A stretch of DNA of 64,000 bases, taken from TMP-24 sp046348855. Lineage in GTDB: Bacteria > Pseudomonadota > Alphaproteobacteria > Rhodobacterales > Rhodobacteraceae. The notes beneath the pieces are model-generated. The model saw nothing but the letters and a program-made list of their open reading frames with translations, searched no databases and was not told the DNA's origin. Position 1 is the first letter of the stretch; every line of letters starts with the position of its first letter. Positions 52,518-61,894 of the stretch are shown piece by piece. The position numbers and the translations under genes are program-made. The stretch covers positions 76,374 to 140,373 of the forward strand of contig JAXMDK010000010.1 of NCBI GenBank assembly GCA_046348855.1, read 5' to 3'.

Positions 52518-53951
52518 CTAGCCGACGAAACGGGCGGAGGGTTGCGGAACCGGCACGAAGTCGGCGCGGGCATCCCAGGGCAGGGTGCCGGGCGGGCGGT
52601 GCCGGTTCGCAAGACGCGGGATGTCCTGGTTGACCACCCCGTCGGTCAGCGCCATCAGGTTGGGGTTGGCGATGGGCTGAAGTTCCGGTGACAGATAGCC
52701 GGACTTCACCACCACCAGCGCCGCCTTGTGCGGGTCGAGGCCCAGAAGGCTAAAATCGGCAATGTCGTGATAGGGTCGGCGGCGAGCCGCAAGAACGACA
52801 GTGACCCCGCCGACCTGCACCACCGCCTGCCGGTCCTGCGCCGCCGCGCCGGGCTGAAGCCGGATCACGCGGGCGGTGACCGGAACCGAAACCCCGGCGG
52901 GGTCGAGGCTGGCGCCGATGGTCAGGCTGAGGGTGGCGCCCTCGCCGGCGGCAAAGCAAGCCGCGACGGCGGGCGCGTCGGTGATCCCGGCGATCAGCGC
53001 CTGCTGCCAGTCGCGGGCGATCAACGCGGCCAGCACGTCGGCGCGGTCGCCCACCCCGCCGCCGGTGGGGTTGTCGCCGGAATCGGCCAGGATCACCGGG
53101 CGGGTCGTCGCCTTCGCGGCGATGTCCAGCATGTCTTCCAGCGGGCCGGTGACGGGACCAAAGCGAAACCGGTCGCGCGCGGCCCAGAAATCGGCGGCGA
53201 TGGCGGCGCCTGCAGCCTCGGTCGCGGCGCGGTCGGTGCCGGTGACGACGGCGCAGGCGGTGGCGCGGGGTTCGTCCGCCCAGACATAGCCGATCATCAG
53301 GTCGGTGCGCCAGACGCCGGGGCCTTCGCGCGCAGGCAGCGCGGCGTAGAGCGACCGGGCCGGCTCATCCTCGGTCGAGGACCTCTCGCCGGGCAGAAGA
53401 AGCGGCACCGGAACCCGCACCACGCCCGGCCGCGTGCCGGTGTCCAGCGCGCGCAGCAGCATCGCATAAGCCGCCTCCATCGTCTCGGGCGTGTCGATGT
53501 GCGGCGCGGTGCGGTAGGCGGCGAAGATGTCGATCTGGTCGATGATGGTCTGCGAGACGTTGCCATGCAGGTCGTAGCTGGTGGCGATCAGCATGTCCGG
53601 TCCGACGGCGGCGCGCACGGCGGAAATCCAGTCGCCCTCGGCATCCCACAGCCCGTCGACCTTCATCGCGCCGTGCATGGCCAGATAGACCGCATCGAAG
53701 GGCCTCGCCGCCTTCAGCCGTTCGAGGAACTCGGCCTTGAACGCCTCATAAGTGTCACGCGCGACCGGGCCGCCCGGCACGGCGCGGGCGTGGAGCAGGG
53801 GCGCAACCTCGGCCGGATGGTTCTTGAGAAAGGCGAAATAGTCGTGGGCCACCAGGTCGGCGCCGCGCAGCACGCGGAAATCCTCAGTCCGCATCAGGAC
53901 CGGCGAATAGGTGGAACATTCGGTGTGGATGCCGCCGACGGCGATGCGCAT
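52518..53951 (-). CDS. M81 (MlrC/microcystinase C-like) metallohydrolase, copy 1
   Basis: 477 residues from ATG 53951 (AAGGACAAGATAC upstream). Likely zinc ligands of the MlrC family: GGIHTECSTYSPV (Glu), LIATSYDLHGNVS (Asp and His) and YRTAPHIDTPETM (His). The C-terminal MlrC domain has ILADSGDNPTGGGVGDRADVLAALI. The family is named after a linear-microcystin peptidase, but most members sit in catabolic operons and act on small unknown substrates. A second M81 gene lies at 58365 across the regulator, only distantly similar. Confidence 0.85.
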   Translation of the reverse strand: MRIAVGGIHTECSTYSPVLMRTEDFRVLRGADLVAHDYFAFLKNHPAEVAPLLHARAVPGGPVARDTYEAFKAEFLERLKAARPFDAVYLAMHGAMKVDGLWDAEGDWISAVRAAVGPDMLIATSYDLHGNVSQTIIDQIDIFAAYRTAPHIDTPETMEAAYAMLLRALDTGTRPGVVRVPVPLLLPGERSSTEDEPARSLYAALPAREGPGVWRTDLMIGYVWADEPRATACAVVTGTDRAATEAAGAAIAADFWAARDRFRFGPVTGPLEDMLDIAAKATTRPVILADSGDNPTGGGVGDRADVLAALIARDWQQALIAGITDAPAVAACFAAGEGATLSLTIGASLDPAGVSVPVTARVIRLQPGAAAQDRQAVVQVGGVTVVLAARRRPYHDIADFSLLGLDPHKAALVVVKSGYLSPELQPIANPNLMALTDGVVNQDIPRLANRHRPPGTLPWDARADFVPVPQPSARFVG

Positions 53952-53995
53952 GTATCTTGTCCTTCGGGTTGGGCGGGGAGCCGGGGCGCCCGCCG

Positions 53996-55900
53996 TCACA
54001 ATGTGGGATGCAGCCGCACCTGCCGGGCAAAGCGCAGCCAGTCCTTGTGGGCCTTCTGCGTCCAGGCGGCTTCGGCCACGGCGGAAAGGCGCGGAAACAC
54101 GAGGTCGTTGAACCAGCCGGTGGTGGTGAAATGCTCGCCCCAGATGCAGGCCTGGATGCCGCGCATGCGGGGGCGAAGGCCTTCGGGGAAATCGCCCTCG
54201 GCCTCGTAGCCATAGGTCTTTTCGGGCGGCACCGGCCCGGCCCAGCCCGCGCCGTTTTCCAGCCAGTCCGGCCCCTGCACCATGTCAAGGTAGTAGGCCT
54301 GGCCCGGCGTCATCACCACGTCATAGCCCTGTTCGGCCAGCTCGATCCCGACCTCGGGCTTTTCCCAGGCCATCAGGATCGTGTCCTTCGGTGGCACGCC
54401 GCCGCCATGCGCGACTTCGTTCCAGCCGACCAGCACCTTGCCGCGCTTGTCCAGCATCTCCTTCACCCGCCGCAAGAACCAGCTTTGCAGCTCGAACGTG
54501 CCAGCCAGCCCTTCGCGCTGCATCAGGATGCGGGCCTTGGGGCTTTCCAGCCAGGCGTTCTTCGCCACCTCGTCGCCGCCGATGTGAAAGAGCCGCGAGG
54601 GGAAGATCGCGCTCAACTCCTCGATGATCCGGTCCAGTACCACGAAGGTTTCCGGCATGCCGGGGTTCCATGAATTGTTCGGGTAGCCCTGCACCGGGTG
54701 ATAGCTGTCGGGCTTTTCGTCCGGGTCGACCAGGAACGGCAGCGCCGCCAGCACGCAGGCGGCATGGCCGGGGGTTTCGATCTCGGGCATGACCTCGATG
54801 CCGAGGGCGGCGGCATGGGCGACGACCGCGCGCATTTGGTCCTGCGTGTAGAAGCCGCCCTGCCGGTCCGGACCGTCGCCCAGTTGCGGCAGCATCGTCG
54901 GCGTGTCGGCGCTCCGGTGCGCGCCGGTGTCGGTCAGTTGCGGATAGGCGAGGATCTGGGCCCGCCAGCCCTCGTCATCAGTCAGGTGCCAGTGGAACAG
55001 GTTCAGTTTGTGCCAGGCCAGCAGGTCGACCATCCGCTTGACCTGATCGAAGCTCCAGAAATGGCGCGAGACATCCAGATGGCAACCGCGCCAGCCATAG
55101 CGCGGGGCGTCCTCGATATGGCCCGATGCCGGGAAGCGGAAGGCCGGATCGGTGAAGGCGCCGTGCAGCATCTGCGCCAGCGACAAGAGCCCGTAGCGAC
55201 GACCCTCCTCGGCGCTGGCCGACAGGGTGATCCGGTCGCCGAAGTCCAGCCGGTAGCCTTCGCGCGGGACCTCCGCGTCTTCGGCGAATGCCAGTTCGCG
55301 CGAGCCGGGGGCGGGCGACAGCTGCATCAACCGCCGCGCGGCGGGGAACAGGCGGCGGTGCAGGGCGTCGACCGACAGGGCTAGCCGCTTGTCGGCCAGC
55401 GCCGCGCCGGCGGCCAGGTGGATCAGCACCGGCGCAGGCCCCGGCTCGGCCGCAATCGCATTGGGCCAGGGCAGCAGGGCAAAGGGCAGCGTCAGCCGCC
55501 CCCCGGGCAGGCGCGGCGGCGGCAGGACCGGGGCCGTGTGTCCCTGGATCAGGTCGCCGGTCATCACGTCGGTGCGGGTGCCGTCGGCATGGGTGATCCA
55601 GGCGGTCTTGGCCGCGTCGTTGCGGTGGAAGGGCGAGCGGAACAGCCCCTCGGCCTGAAACCGCCAGCTGTCGCCGGGGGCGAGGGCTGTGCCTTCCGGC
55701 GGTGCGAATTCGTGGTAGTTCGCCACCCGCCGCAGGAACCGGGCGCCGCGCACGTTGTGCATCGGCATGATGCGGGTGATCGTCGTCACCGACAGGGTGA
55801 AATCGGCCAGGGGAGCGTCCGACAGGTTGGTCAGGCGGATGTCCCAGGTGCCGGCGGGCAGCGGGTCGGGGGTCCAGCGGTTTTCAAGGAAGAAGGTCAT
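53996..55900 (-). CDS. Beta-N-acetylhexosaminidase, glycoside hydrolase family 20
   Basis: 634 residues. An N-terminal beta domain (about 1-120) and a GH20b-like domain (to ~260) precede the barrel: YGWRGCHLDVSRHFWSFDQVKRMVDLLAWHKLNLFHWHLTDDEGWR, MPEIETPGHAACVLAALP and LFHIGGDEVAKNAWL with the catalytic Asp-Glu pair. KVLVGWNEV and DTILMAWEKPEV complete the active site. It removes terminal GlcNAc or GalNAc from oligosaccharides, with the substrate acetamido group as nucleophile. No signal peptide is visible, so it acts on imported oligomers in the cytosol, consistent with the ABC importer at 63158. Confidence 0.92.
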   Translation of the reverse strand: MTFFLENRWTPDPLPAGTWDIRLTNLSDAPLADFTLSVTTITRIMPMHNVRGARFLRRVANYHEFAPPEGTALAPGDSWRFQAEGLFRSPFHRNDAAKTAWITHADGTRTDVMTGDLIQGHTAPVLPPPRLPGGRLTLPFALLPWPNAIAAEPGPAPVLIHLAAGAALADKRLALSVDALHRRLFPAARRLMQLSPAPGSRELAFAEDAEVPREGYRLDFGDRITLSASAEEGRRYGLLSLAQMLHGAFTDPAFRFPASGHIEDAPRYGWRGCHLDVSRHFWSFDQVKRMVDLLAWHKLNLFHWHLTDDEGWRAQILAYPQLTDTGAHRSADTPTMLPQLGDGPDRQGGFYTQDQMRAVVAHAAALGIEVMPEIETPGHAACVLAALPFLVDPDEKPDSYHPVQGYPNNSWNPGMPETFVVLDRIIEELSAIFPSRLFHIGGDEVAKNAWLESPKARILMQREGLAGTFELQSWFLRRVKEMLDKRGKVLVGWNEVAHGGGVPPKDTILMAWEKPEVGIELAEQGYDVVMTPGQAYYLDMVQGPDWLENGAGWAGPVPPEKTYGYEAEGDFPEGLRPRMRGIQACIWGEHFTTTGWFNDLVFPRLSAVAEAAWTQKAHKDWLRFARQVRLHPTL

Positions 55901-55909
55901 GCGCGGGTC

Positions 55910-56677
55910 TCAGTAGTCAGGCGACTGGGTGAAGGTATGGGCCAGCGACGGGACGCCCGCGGTCAGGCCACAATCGACGGGCAGGCAGATGCCGGTGATG
56001 GCGGCGGCCAGCGGCGAGGCGAGAAAGCCCACCGCTTCGGCCACATCCTCGGAGCTGACAATGCGGCCCAGGGGATAGTGGGCGGCGGCTTCCGCGAAGA
56101 CATTGGGGTTGCCGGCGGCACGCGCCTCCCAGGCCCGGGTGCGGACAGTGCCGGGGGCGACGGCGTTGGCGCGGATGCCGAACTTGCCGTATTCCACCGC
56201 GATCAGCCGGGTCAGGTGGATCATCCCGGCCTTGGCGGCGGCATAGGCGGGGTGGCCGAAGACTGTCAGCCCGTTGACCGAGGCGACGTTGACCACCGAT
56301 CCCTTCGTTTCCTTCAACTGCGCGGCCAGCGCCTGGAACACATAGAAGGGTGCATCGAGGTTCAGCGCCCGGTCGGCCTGCCAGTCCTCGGCGCTAGTCG
56401 ATTGCAGGCTGGCGGCATGGACGCCGCCGGCGTTGTTCACCAAGGTCGCCACCCGCCCCAGCTTGGCCGCCTCGGCCGCCGCAGCCGCGCAGCTTTCCGG
56501 GTCGGTGGCGTCAAGGGCCAAGGCCACGAACCCCTCGCCCAGCGTCGCGGCGGCCGATCTGGCGGCGGCATGGTCGCAATCGGCCATCAGCACCAGATCG
56601 TGGCCGGTCCGCAGGCGGCGCGAGATGGCGCGGCCGATGTCCCCGGCGGCTCCGGTCACCAATGCGAGGCGCTTCAT
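55910..56677 (-). CDS. Short-chain dehydrogenase/reductase
   Basis: 255 residues from ATG 56677 (GGAGAG upstream). LALVTGAAGDIGRAISRRL is the T-G-x3-G-x-G cofactor motif, with LVNNAGG later. Ser in GSVVNVASVNG, Y-x3-K as YAAAKAGMIHLTRL form the catalytic triad, and VAPGTVRTRAW is the usual loop. An aspartate after the second strand (LMADCDHAAA) suggests NAD rather than NADP. It is 9 bp upstream of the GH20 gene. A sugar or sugar-acid oxidoreductase is the likely role. Confidence 0.9.
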   Translation of the reverse strand: MKRLALVTGAAGDIGRAISRRLRTGHDLVLMADCDHAAARSAAATLGEGFVALALDATDPESCAAAAAEAAKLGRVATLVNNAGGVHAASLQSTSAEDWQADRALNLDAPFYVFQALAAQLKETKGSVVNVASVNGLTVFGHPAYAAAKAGMIHLTRLIAVEYGKFGIRANAVAPGTVRTRAWEARAAGNPNVFAEAAAHYPLGRIVSSEDVAEAVGFLASPLAAAITGICLPVDCGLTAGVPSLAHTFTQSPDY

Positions 56678-56747
56678 GGCTCGCTCTCCGGTCGCGGCGG
56701 GGACGGACGCTCCGGGGCGGGCCGCTTGCCGCCGCCGGCCGAAAGTG

Positions 56748-57659
56748 TCAGTCGCCCAGAAGCTGACGGTCGTCGCCGTCGCGGTGCAGGACCAGCTGCT
56801 CCTTGATCCCGCGCAGGATGCGGCTGGACCGCGGCCGGTCGGCATAGGCGACGAGATTGGCGATGATGTCGAGCACCGCGAGGAAGGCATAGCGGGTCGA
56901 GGTGGCGCGGTAGATGTTCTGCCCCTCGGGCAGGTCGACGGCGACGACGATGTCGGCGGCCTGCGCCACCGGCGAGCCGCTTTGCGTCAGCGCGATGGTC
57001 GGGATGCCGCGCGCGCCCAGCAGCCGGAAGCAATGCTGAAGTTCGGCGTTGCGCCCCGAGAAGGACGAGCCGAACACCACGGTCCCCGGCTCGGCGGCGG
57101 CGGCCAGCATCAGGTTCATCCCATGGTCGTTCGAGGCGCTGATCCGGCAGCCCAGGCGGAACAGGCGGTTTTGCAGTTCGTTCACGATCATGGTCGAATT
57201 GCCGCCCGATCCGAAGGCATAGATCATCTCGGCCTTGGCCAGGGCCTTTGCCGCGGCCTCGACCGCCGGCAGGTCGAGGCTGCGGTGGACGGCGAACAGC
57301 GCGTTTTGCGCCTTGGTCACGATATCCTCGGCCACTTCGGCGGCGCTTGACGTCACCGATTCGGGCCGCAGGAAGCGCAGGCCGACGAAGGCGCTGCGCG
57401 CCAGCTGGACCTTGAAGTCGGAAAAACCGGTGCAGCCCAGTCGCCGGCAGAACCGCGTGACCGTCGGCGGCGAGACGCCGGCGCCGGCGGCGATTTCGGT
57501 GATCGAGGCGTTGGTGGCGCGGTTCACGTCAGCCAGCACATATTCGGCGAGCTTGCGTTCCATCGCCGAAAAGGTCTCGTCCTCGTCGGCGAGGGCTTGG
57601 ATCAGGTCGCGCGCCGCGACGCCGGACGAGGACAGGCCGATTTCATCGGTGCCAGACAT
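56748..57659 (-). CDS. MurR/RpiR-family transcriptional regulator
   Basis: 303 residues. The N-terminal HTH_6 domain reads FSAMERKLAEYVLADVNRATNASITEIAAGAGVSPPTVTRFCRRLGCTGFSDFKVQLAR. The C-terminal SIS sugar-isomerase domain (about 130-270) has IYAFGSGGNSTMIVNELQNRLFRLG, VVFGSSFSGRNAELQHC and IPTIALTQSGSPVAQAADIVVAV, which bind phosphosugars. It is head of the minus-strand operon and divergent from the NTF2-like gene. It probably represses both arms until an amino-sugar phosphate, perhaps made by the ROK kinase, accumulates. Confidence 0.9.
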   Translation of the reverse strand: MSGTDEIGLSSSGVAARDLIQALADEDETFSAMERKLAEYVLADVNRATNASITEIAAGAGVSPPTVTRFCRRLGCTGFSDFKVQLARSAFVGLRFLRPESVTSSAAEVAEDIVTKAQNALFAVHRSLDLPAVEAAAKALAKAEMIYAFGSGGNSTMIVNELQNRLFRLGCRISASNDHGMNLMLAAAAEPGTVVFGSSFSGRNAELQHCFRLLGARGIPTIALTQSGSPVAQAADIVVAVDLPEGQNIYRATSTRYAFLAVLDIIANLVAYADRPRSSRILRGIKEQLVLHRDGDDRQLLGD

Positions 57660-57754
57660 CGGCTATGCTGCCCGGATCGGGGAAAGGCCGTGGCGTGCAG
57701 GCATTCGTCACCTCCCCGTTGAGGATTTCCCGGCCGGGCTTCGCCCCGCGCGAA

Positions 57755-57767
57755 GAAATTCATTTTC
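57755..57767. promoter_or_regulatory. Predicted MurR/RpiR operator 1
   Basis: GAAATTCATTTTC. Its reverse complement GAAAATGAATTTC is identical over 13 bp to the site at 61968-61980. It is near-palindromic (GAAA-x-T and A-x-TTTC arms). It lies between the divergent regulator and NTF2-like genes, 9 bp before a TTGACA at 57776-57781. Confidence 0.6.
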
Positions 57768-57775
57768 TCTCACTC

Positions 57776-57781
57776 TTGACA
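57776..57781 (+). promoter_or_regulatory. Possible -35 element of the plus-strand catabolic operon
   Basis: TTGACA, in an unusually AT-rich stretch for this window, 80 bp before ATG 57856. No clear -10 hexamer was seen at 16-18 bp (CGAATG is the nearest), so the promoter assignment is tentative. Confidence 0.35.
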
Positions 57782-57828
57782 TTTAGCCATATCCTTGCCG
57801 AATGTGCCAGAAGATACGCATGGAAACT

Positions 57829-57840
57829 GAAAAGATTTTC
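57829..57840. promoter_or_regulatory. Predicted MurR/RpiR operator-like site 2
   Basis: GAAAAGATTTTC: perfect GAAAA/TTTTC arms around a 2-bp centre, 16 bp before ATG 57856. It resembles the 13-bp operator but with a shorter centre. It lies in the probable 5' leader, which also argues for the 57856 start over the in-frame ATGs at 57802 and 57820. Confidence 0.4.
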
Positions 57841-57855
57841 ACGGTGGCGGTTCGA

Positions 57856-58362
57856 ATGACCGGACAACGCGACCCTTTCGCCAACCCGTTCCCAGCGGCT
57901 GACGCTGACCGCCGCGCGATCTGGGACATGCTGGTTCCGCGCGACATCGACGCCTTCGTGCGTGCCGACTGGGCGATGGTGGCCGACGATTTCATTGCCG
58001 CCAACTTCACCGGAATCAGAGGCCATTTCCAGTCCGACCCGCAGGGCTTCACGCTGGCCTTCCCCACGCTGGAAGCTTACCGCGCCGAATGGCTGCGCCA
58101 GGCCGGTGACTTCGCCGCCGCAAGGTCCGCGGGCGCGTTCGCCGGCGATCCGCGCGCCGACATCTTCGCCGCCACGCGGCTGGAGGAGATCGAGATCGAC
58201 GGTGACGCGGCGCTGGTGCGCAAGAAATTCGACGGCCGCCTTGCCAAGTCCGACGGCAGTTTCGACCGGCTGAACTGGCAGACGCTCTATGTCTGCCGCC
58301 GGGATGGCGGGCGCTGGAAAATTGCCGGGTTCGTCGGCTATCTGCCCCACGTTAAGGAATGA
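57856..58362 (+). CDS. NTF2/SnoaL-like protein of unknown function
   Basis: 168 residues from ATG 57856 (MTGQRDPFANPFPAADADRRAIWDMLVPRDIDAFVRADW). The sequence RRAIWDMLVPRDIDAFVRADWAMVADDFI followed later by LEEIEIDGDAALVRKKFDGRL and WQTLYVCRRDGGRWKIAGFVGYLP has the helix-then-curved-sheet pattern of the NTF2-like superfamily. Such proteins are often small isomerases, dehydratases or accessory factors. No catalytic residues can be assigned. It is the first gene of the plus-strand operon and ends 2 bp before the second M81 gene start. Confidence 0.7.
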   Translation: MTGQRDPFANPFPAADADRRAIWDMLVPRDIDAFVRADWAMVADDFIAANFTGIRGHFQSDPQGFTLAFPTLEAYRAEWLRQAGDFAAARSAGAFAGDPRADIFAATRLEEIEIDGDAALVRKKFDGRLAKSDGSFDRLNWQTLYVCRRDGGRWKIAGFVGYLPHVKE

Positions 58363-58364
58363 CC

Positions 58365-59870
58365 ATGTCCGGCGGCGCGCCCAGACGGATCTTCACGGCG
58401 GCGCTGGCGACCGAGACCAACACCTTCGCGCCGATCGTCATCGACCGGCGGGGGTTCGAGGCGTCGCTCTATGCGCCACCCGGCCAGCATCCGGCCACTC
58501 CGACGCTGTGCACCGCGCCGATCACCGTCGGGCGGCGAGTCTGTGCGGAAAAGGGCTGGACGCTGGTCGAAGGCACCGCCGCTTGGGCCGATCCGGCGGG
58601 ACTGGTGTCGCGGGGGGCTTATGAGGGTCTGCGCGACGAAATCCTTGGGCAACTCCGGGCGGCGCTGCCGGTCGATGCGGTGGTCCTTGGCTTGCACGGG
58701 GCAATGGTGGCGCAGGGCTATCTCGACCCCGAGGGCGACTTGCTGGGCCGCATAAGGGACATCATCGGACCGGATGTCCTGCTGTGCGCCGAACTGGACC
58801 CGCACAGCCACCTGACGGCGAAACGGGTGGCGGCGGCCGACTTCTTCGTGGTGTTCAAGGAGTTCCCGCACACCGATTTCGTCGAACGCGCCGAAGACCT
58901 GTGGCGGATCGCGGTGGACACGCTGGAGGGAAGGATCAGGCCGGTCATGTCGGTCTGGGACTGCCGGATGATCGATGTCTTCCCCACCTCGCGCGAGCCG
59001 ATGCGCGGCTTCGTCAACCGGATGATCGGGATCGAGCAGGCCGACCCGAAGGTCCTGTCGCTGTCGGCGATCCACGGCTTCATGGCCGGCGATGTGCCCG
59101 AGATGGGAACGAAGATGATCGCCGTCACCGATGGCGATGCCGCCTACGGCGCGGCGCTGGCCGAACGGCTGGGGCGCGAGCTTTACGCCAACCGCGGGCG
59201 TCACATGATGCCGCAGATCGACGAACGGGCGGCGGTGGCGCAGGCGATGGCGGCGGTGAAGGGGCCGGTGGTGATCGCCGACATGTGGGACAATCCCGGC
59301 GGCGGCACCGCCGGAGACGCGACCGTGATCCTGAAGGAACTGCTGGCGCAGGGCGCGCGCGGCGTGGCGATCGGCACGATCTGGGACCCGGTTGCGGTGC
59401 AACTGTGCTTCGCCGCGGGCGAGGGCGCCGAGATGCCGCTGCGCTTTGGTGCGAAGTCCGCGCCCCTGACCGGCGAGCCCTGCGACGCGCTGGTGCGGAT
59501 CGTGCGGCTGGCGGCCGAGGCCGAGATGAGGTTCGGCGAAAGCGTCGTGCCTTTCGGTCCGGCGGCACGGATCGCGCTGCTGACTCCTGATGGCGCGGAA
59601 ACCGGGATCGAGGTGATCCTGAACACGGTCCGGGCGCAAAGCTATGATCCGTCGCTGTTCACGGCACTAGGCATCGACCCGCTGGCGCAGAAGATCCTGG
59701 TCATCAAGTCCACCAACCATTTCTACGCCGCCTTCGCCCCCATCGCCGCCGAAATCCTCTATTGTTCGGCGGGAAAGCCCTATCCCAACGATCCGGCCAC
59801 CAACCCCTACCGGCTGGTCCGCAAGGATATCTGGCCGCGCTGTGCCGATCCTTTCGGCAAGGAGGAATGA
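58365..59870 (+). CDS. M81 (MlrC/microcystinase C-like) metallohydrolase, copy 2
   Basis: 501 residues; ATG 58365 is preferred over ATG 58359 because AAGGA is then 6 nt upstream. Likely zinc ligands: LATETNTFAPI (Glu), LCAELDPHSHL (Asp, His) and VVFKEFPHTDFVERA (His). The C-terminal domain has VIADMWDNPGGGTAGDATVILKELLAQG, the same motif as copy 1 (DNPTGGG). Identity to copy 1 is limited outside these motifs, so the two may act on different steps or substrates. Its stop overlaps the start of the PLP enzyme. Confidence 0.85.
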   Translation: MSGGAPRRIFTAALATETNTFAPIVIDRRGFEASLYAPPGQHPATPTLCTAPITVGRRVCAEKGWTLVEGTAAWADPAGLVSRGAYEGLRDEILGQLRAALPVDAVVLGLHGAMVAQGYLDPEGDLLGRIRDIIGPDVLLCAELDPHSHLTAKRVAAADFFVVFKEFPHTDFVERAEDLWRIAVDTLEGRIRPVMSVWDCRMIDVFPTSREPMRGFVNRMIGIEQADPKVLSLSAIHGFMAGDVPEMGTKMIAVTDGDAAYGAALAERLGRELYANRGRHMMPQIDERAAVAQAMAAVKGPVVIADMWDNPGGGTAGDATVILKELLAQGARGVAIGTIWDPVAVQLCFAAGEGAEMPLRFGAKSAPLTGEPCDALVRIVRLAAEAEMRFGESVVPFGPAARIALLTPDGAETGIEVILNTVRAQSYDPSLFTALGIDPLAQKILVIKSTNHFYAAFAPIAAEILYCSAGKPYPNDPATNPYRLVRKDIWPRCADPFGKEE

Positions 59871-60955
59871 TGTTTCCCTGGCCCGAACCCGGACAGAAGC
59901 TTTCCGACATCGTCACGCCGATGCCGGTGATCGACGAGGATCGCCTCGCTGCCAACATCGGCCGCGCGCAGGCCTACATGGCGGCCCACGGCAAGGCCTT
60001 CCGCCCCCATATCAAGACCCACAAGATCGTCGAAGTCGCCCGCGCCCAGATCGCGGCGGGGGCCTGCGGCCTGAACTGCCAGAAGCTGACCGAGGCCGAG
60101 GTCTTCGCCGATGCGGGCTTCGATGACATTCTCATTACCTACAACATCCTCGGGCCGGCGCGGCTCGCCCGCCTGAAGGCGCTGAACGATCGGGTCGGGC
60201 GGCTGACCGTGGTTGCCGACAGCGACACCACCGTGGCGGGCTATGCGGCGGCCTTCGATGCGGACCGGCCGCTGCGGGTGCTGGTGGAATGTGACACCGG
60301 TGGCGGGCGGGTTGGCGTGCAGACGCCCGAGGCCGCTGTGGCGCTGGCTGAACGCATCGTCGCCGTGCCGGGCCTGCGGTTCGAGGGGTTGCTGACCTAT
60401 CCCGCCGTCGGCGGCGCGGCGCGGGTCGAGGCGTTCCTGTCGCAGGCGATGGCGCTGCTGGCCGCGAAGGGCATTGCCTGCCCGGTGCGGTCGAACGGCG
60501 GCAGCCCCGATCTGTGGAAGGCGCATCTGGTGCCTTCGGCGACCGAACACCGGGCAGGCACATATGTCTACAACGACCGTTCGATGGTGCGGGCCGGGGA
60601 GTGTTCGCGCGACGACCTGGCGATGCATGTGCTGGCCACCGTCGTGTCGCGGCCGACGCCTACGCGCGCGGTTCTCGACGCCGGGTCGAAGGCGCTGACC
60701 TCGGACCTGCTGGGCTTTGCCGATCATGGCGAGATCGAGGAACTGCCCGGTGCGCGCATCGTTTCGCTGTCCGAGGAACATGCGGTGGTCGACCTGTCCG
60801 CCTGCACCGGCCCCTTGCCGCAAGTGGGCGACGTGGTGCGGGTGATTCCGAACCATACCTGCGTCGTCTCGAACCTGTTCGACCGGATGGTTTTCCATCG
60901 GGGCGGCGTGGTGACGCGGGTCGAGGATGTCGCCGCGCGCGGGACAGTCTGGTAG
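59870..60955 (+). CDS. D-threonine aldolase/D-serine dehydratase-like PLP enzyme
   Basis: 361 residues from ATG 59870 (GGAGG 4 nt upstream; an ATG directly before it overlaps the previous stop). TPMPVIDEDRLAANIGRAQAYMAAHGKAFRPHIKTHKI contains the PLP lysine in the HIKTHK motif of fold-type III enzymes. LVECDTGGGRVGVQTPE and the C-terminal NHTCVVSNLFDRM (His and Cys metal ligands of DSD1-type enzymes) place it with D-threonine aldolase and eukaryotic-type D-serine dehydratase. It should cleave or dehydrate a beta-hydroxy D-amino acid, or a related compound, using PLP plus a divalent metal. Confidence 0.87.
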   Translation: MFPWPEPGQKLSDIVTPMPVIDEDRLAANIGRAQAYMAAHGKAFRPHIKTHKIVEVARAQIAAGACGLNCQKLTEAEVFADAGFDDILITYNILGPARLARLKALNDRVGRLTVVADSDTTVAGYAAAFDADRPLRVLVECDTGGGRVGVQTPEAAVALAERIVAVPGLRFEGLLTYPAVGGAARVEAFLSQAMALLAAKGIACPVRSNGGSPDLWKAHLVPSATEHRAGTYVYNDRSMVRAGECSRDDLAMHVLATVVSRPTPTRAVLDAGSKALTSDLLGFADHGEIEELPGARIVSLSEEHAVVDLSACTGPLPQVGDVVRVIPNHTCVVSNLFDRMVFHRGGVVTRVEDVAARGTVW

Positions 60956-60968
60956 GCGGGCGGCGGCC

Positions 60969-61874
60969 ATGATCCTGTGTTTCGACATCGGCGGGACCGC
61001 GATCAAGATCGCCGAGGCGTTTTCGCCCGAGGACATCCGCCCGCAGGGCCGCGTTCCGACGCCGGCGAATGACTACCCCGCCTTCGTCGCTGTCCTGCGC
61101 GCGACGATCGGCGGCGCGAGCGAGCCGCCCAATGGTGTCGCCTTTTCCATCGCCGGTGTGATCGACCCCGACACCGGCCGGGCCACCGTCGCCAACATAC
61201 CCTGCCTGTCGGGCCGCACCTTGCAATCCGATCTCGAGCGCGACCTTGGCCTGCCGGTGGTGCTGGCCAACGACGCCGACTGCTTTGCCCTGGCCGAGGC
61301 CACCGTCGGCGCGGGGCGTGGCCATGAGGTGGTGTTCGGCATCATCCTCGGCACCGGAGTCGGCGGTGGGCTGGTGGTGCGCGGCGAACTGATCAACCGC
61401 GACGGCGGCTTTGCCGGAGAATGGGGGCACGGCCCCGTCGCCCAGCGGCTGGTCGGCGACGTGGTGCTGCCGGCCTTTCCCTGCGGCTGCGGGCAGACGG
61501 GCTGCCTGGACGCGGTCTGTTCGGCCCGGGGGATGGAGAAGCTCCACGCCCACCTTTATGGCGAGACGGTCGATTCGGTGGCCATCGTCCGGGGCTGGGA
61601 GGCGGGCGAGCCGCGCGCCGGCCGCACCGTCGGGCTGTGGCTGGACCTTCTGTCGGGACCGCTGGCGATGATCGAGAACCTCCTGGGCGCGGGCATCATG
61701 GCGGTCGGCGGCGGGCTGTCGAACTCGGCCCCGCTGGTGGGGGCGCTCGATGCGGCAGTCCGCCAGCGCATCCTGCGCCGAATCGCCCGGCCGCTGGTCG
61801 TGCCCGCCCAATGCGCCATTGAACCGGGCTTGGTCGGCGCGGCGGTATTGGGCCTGGGCCGGCTGTCGGGGTAG
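60969..61874 (+). CDS. ROK-family sugar kinase
   Basis: 301 residues from ATG 60969. MILCFDIGGTAIKIAEAF is the phosphate-1 motif, and VLANDADCFALAEA provides the catalytic Asp. GIILGTGVGGGLVVRGELINRDGGFAGEWGHGPV is the ROK signature with the E-x-G-H motif. CGCGQTGCLDAVCSARGM is the C-x-C-G-x2-G-C zinc motif. These are features of GlcNAc/ManNAc-type kinases. It likely phosphorylates the sugar freed by the GH20 enzyme, giving the phosphosugar that the MurR/RpiR SIS domain could sense. It lies 13 bp after the PLP enzyme gene. Confidence 0.9.
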   Translation: MILCFDIGGTAIKIAEAFSPEDIRPQGRVPTPANDYPAFVAVLRATIGGASEPPNGVAFSIAGVIDPDTGRATVANIPCLSGRTLQSDLERDLGLPVVLANDADCFALAEATVGAGRGHEVVFGIILGTGVGGGLVVRGELINRDGGFAGEWGHGPVAQRLVGDVVLPAFPCGCGQTGCLDAVCSARGMEKLHAHLYGETVDSVAIVRGWEAGEPRAGRTVGLWLDLLSGPLAMIENLLGAGIMAVGGGLSNSAPLVGALDAAVRQRILRRIARPLVVPAQCAIEPGLVGAAVLGLGRLSG

Positions 61875-61894
61875 GGGTGCGGGCAGGACAATAT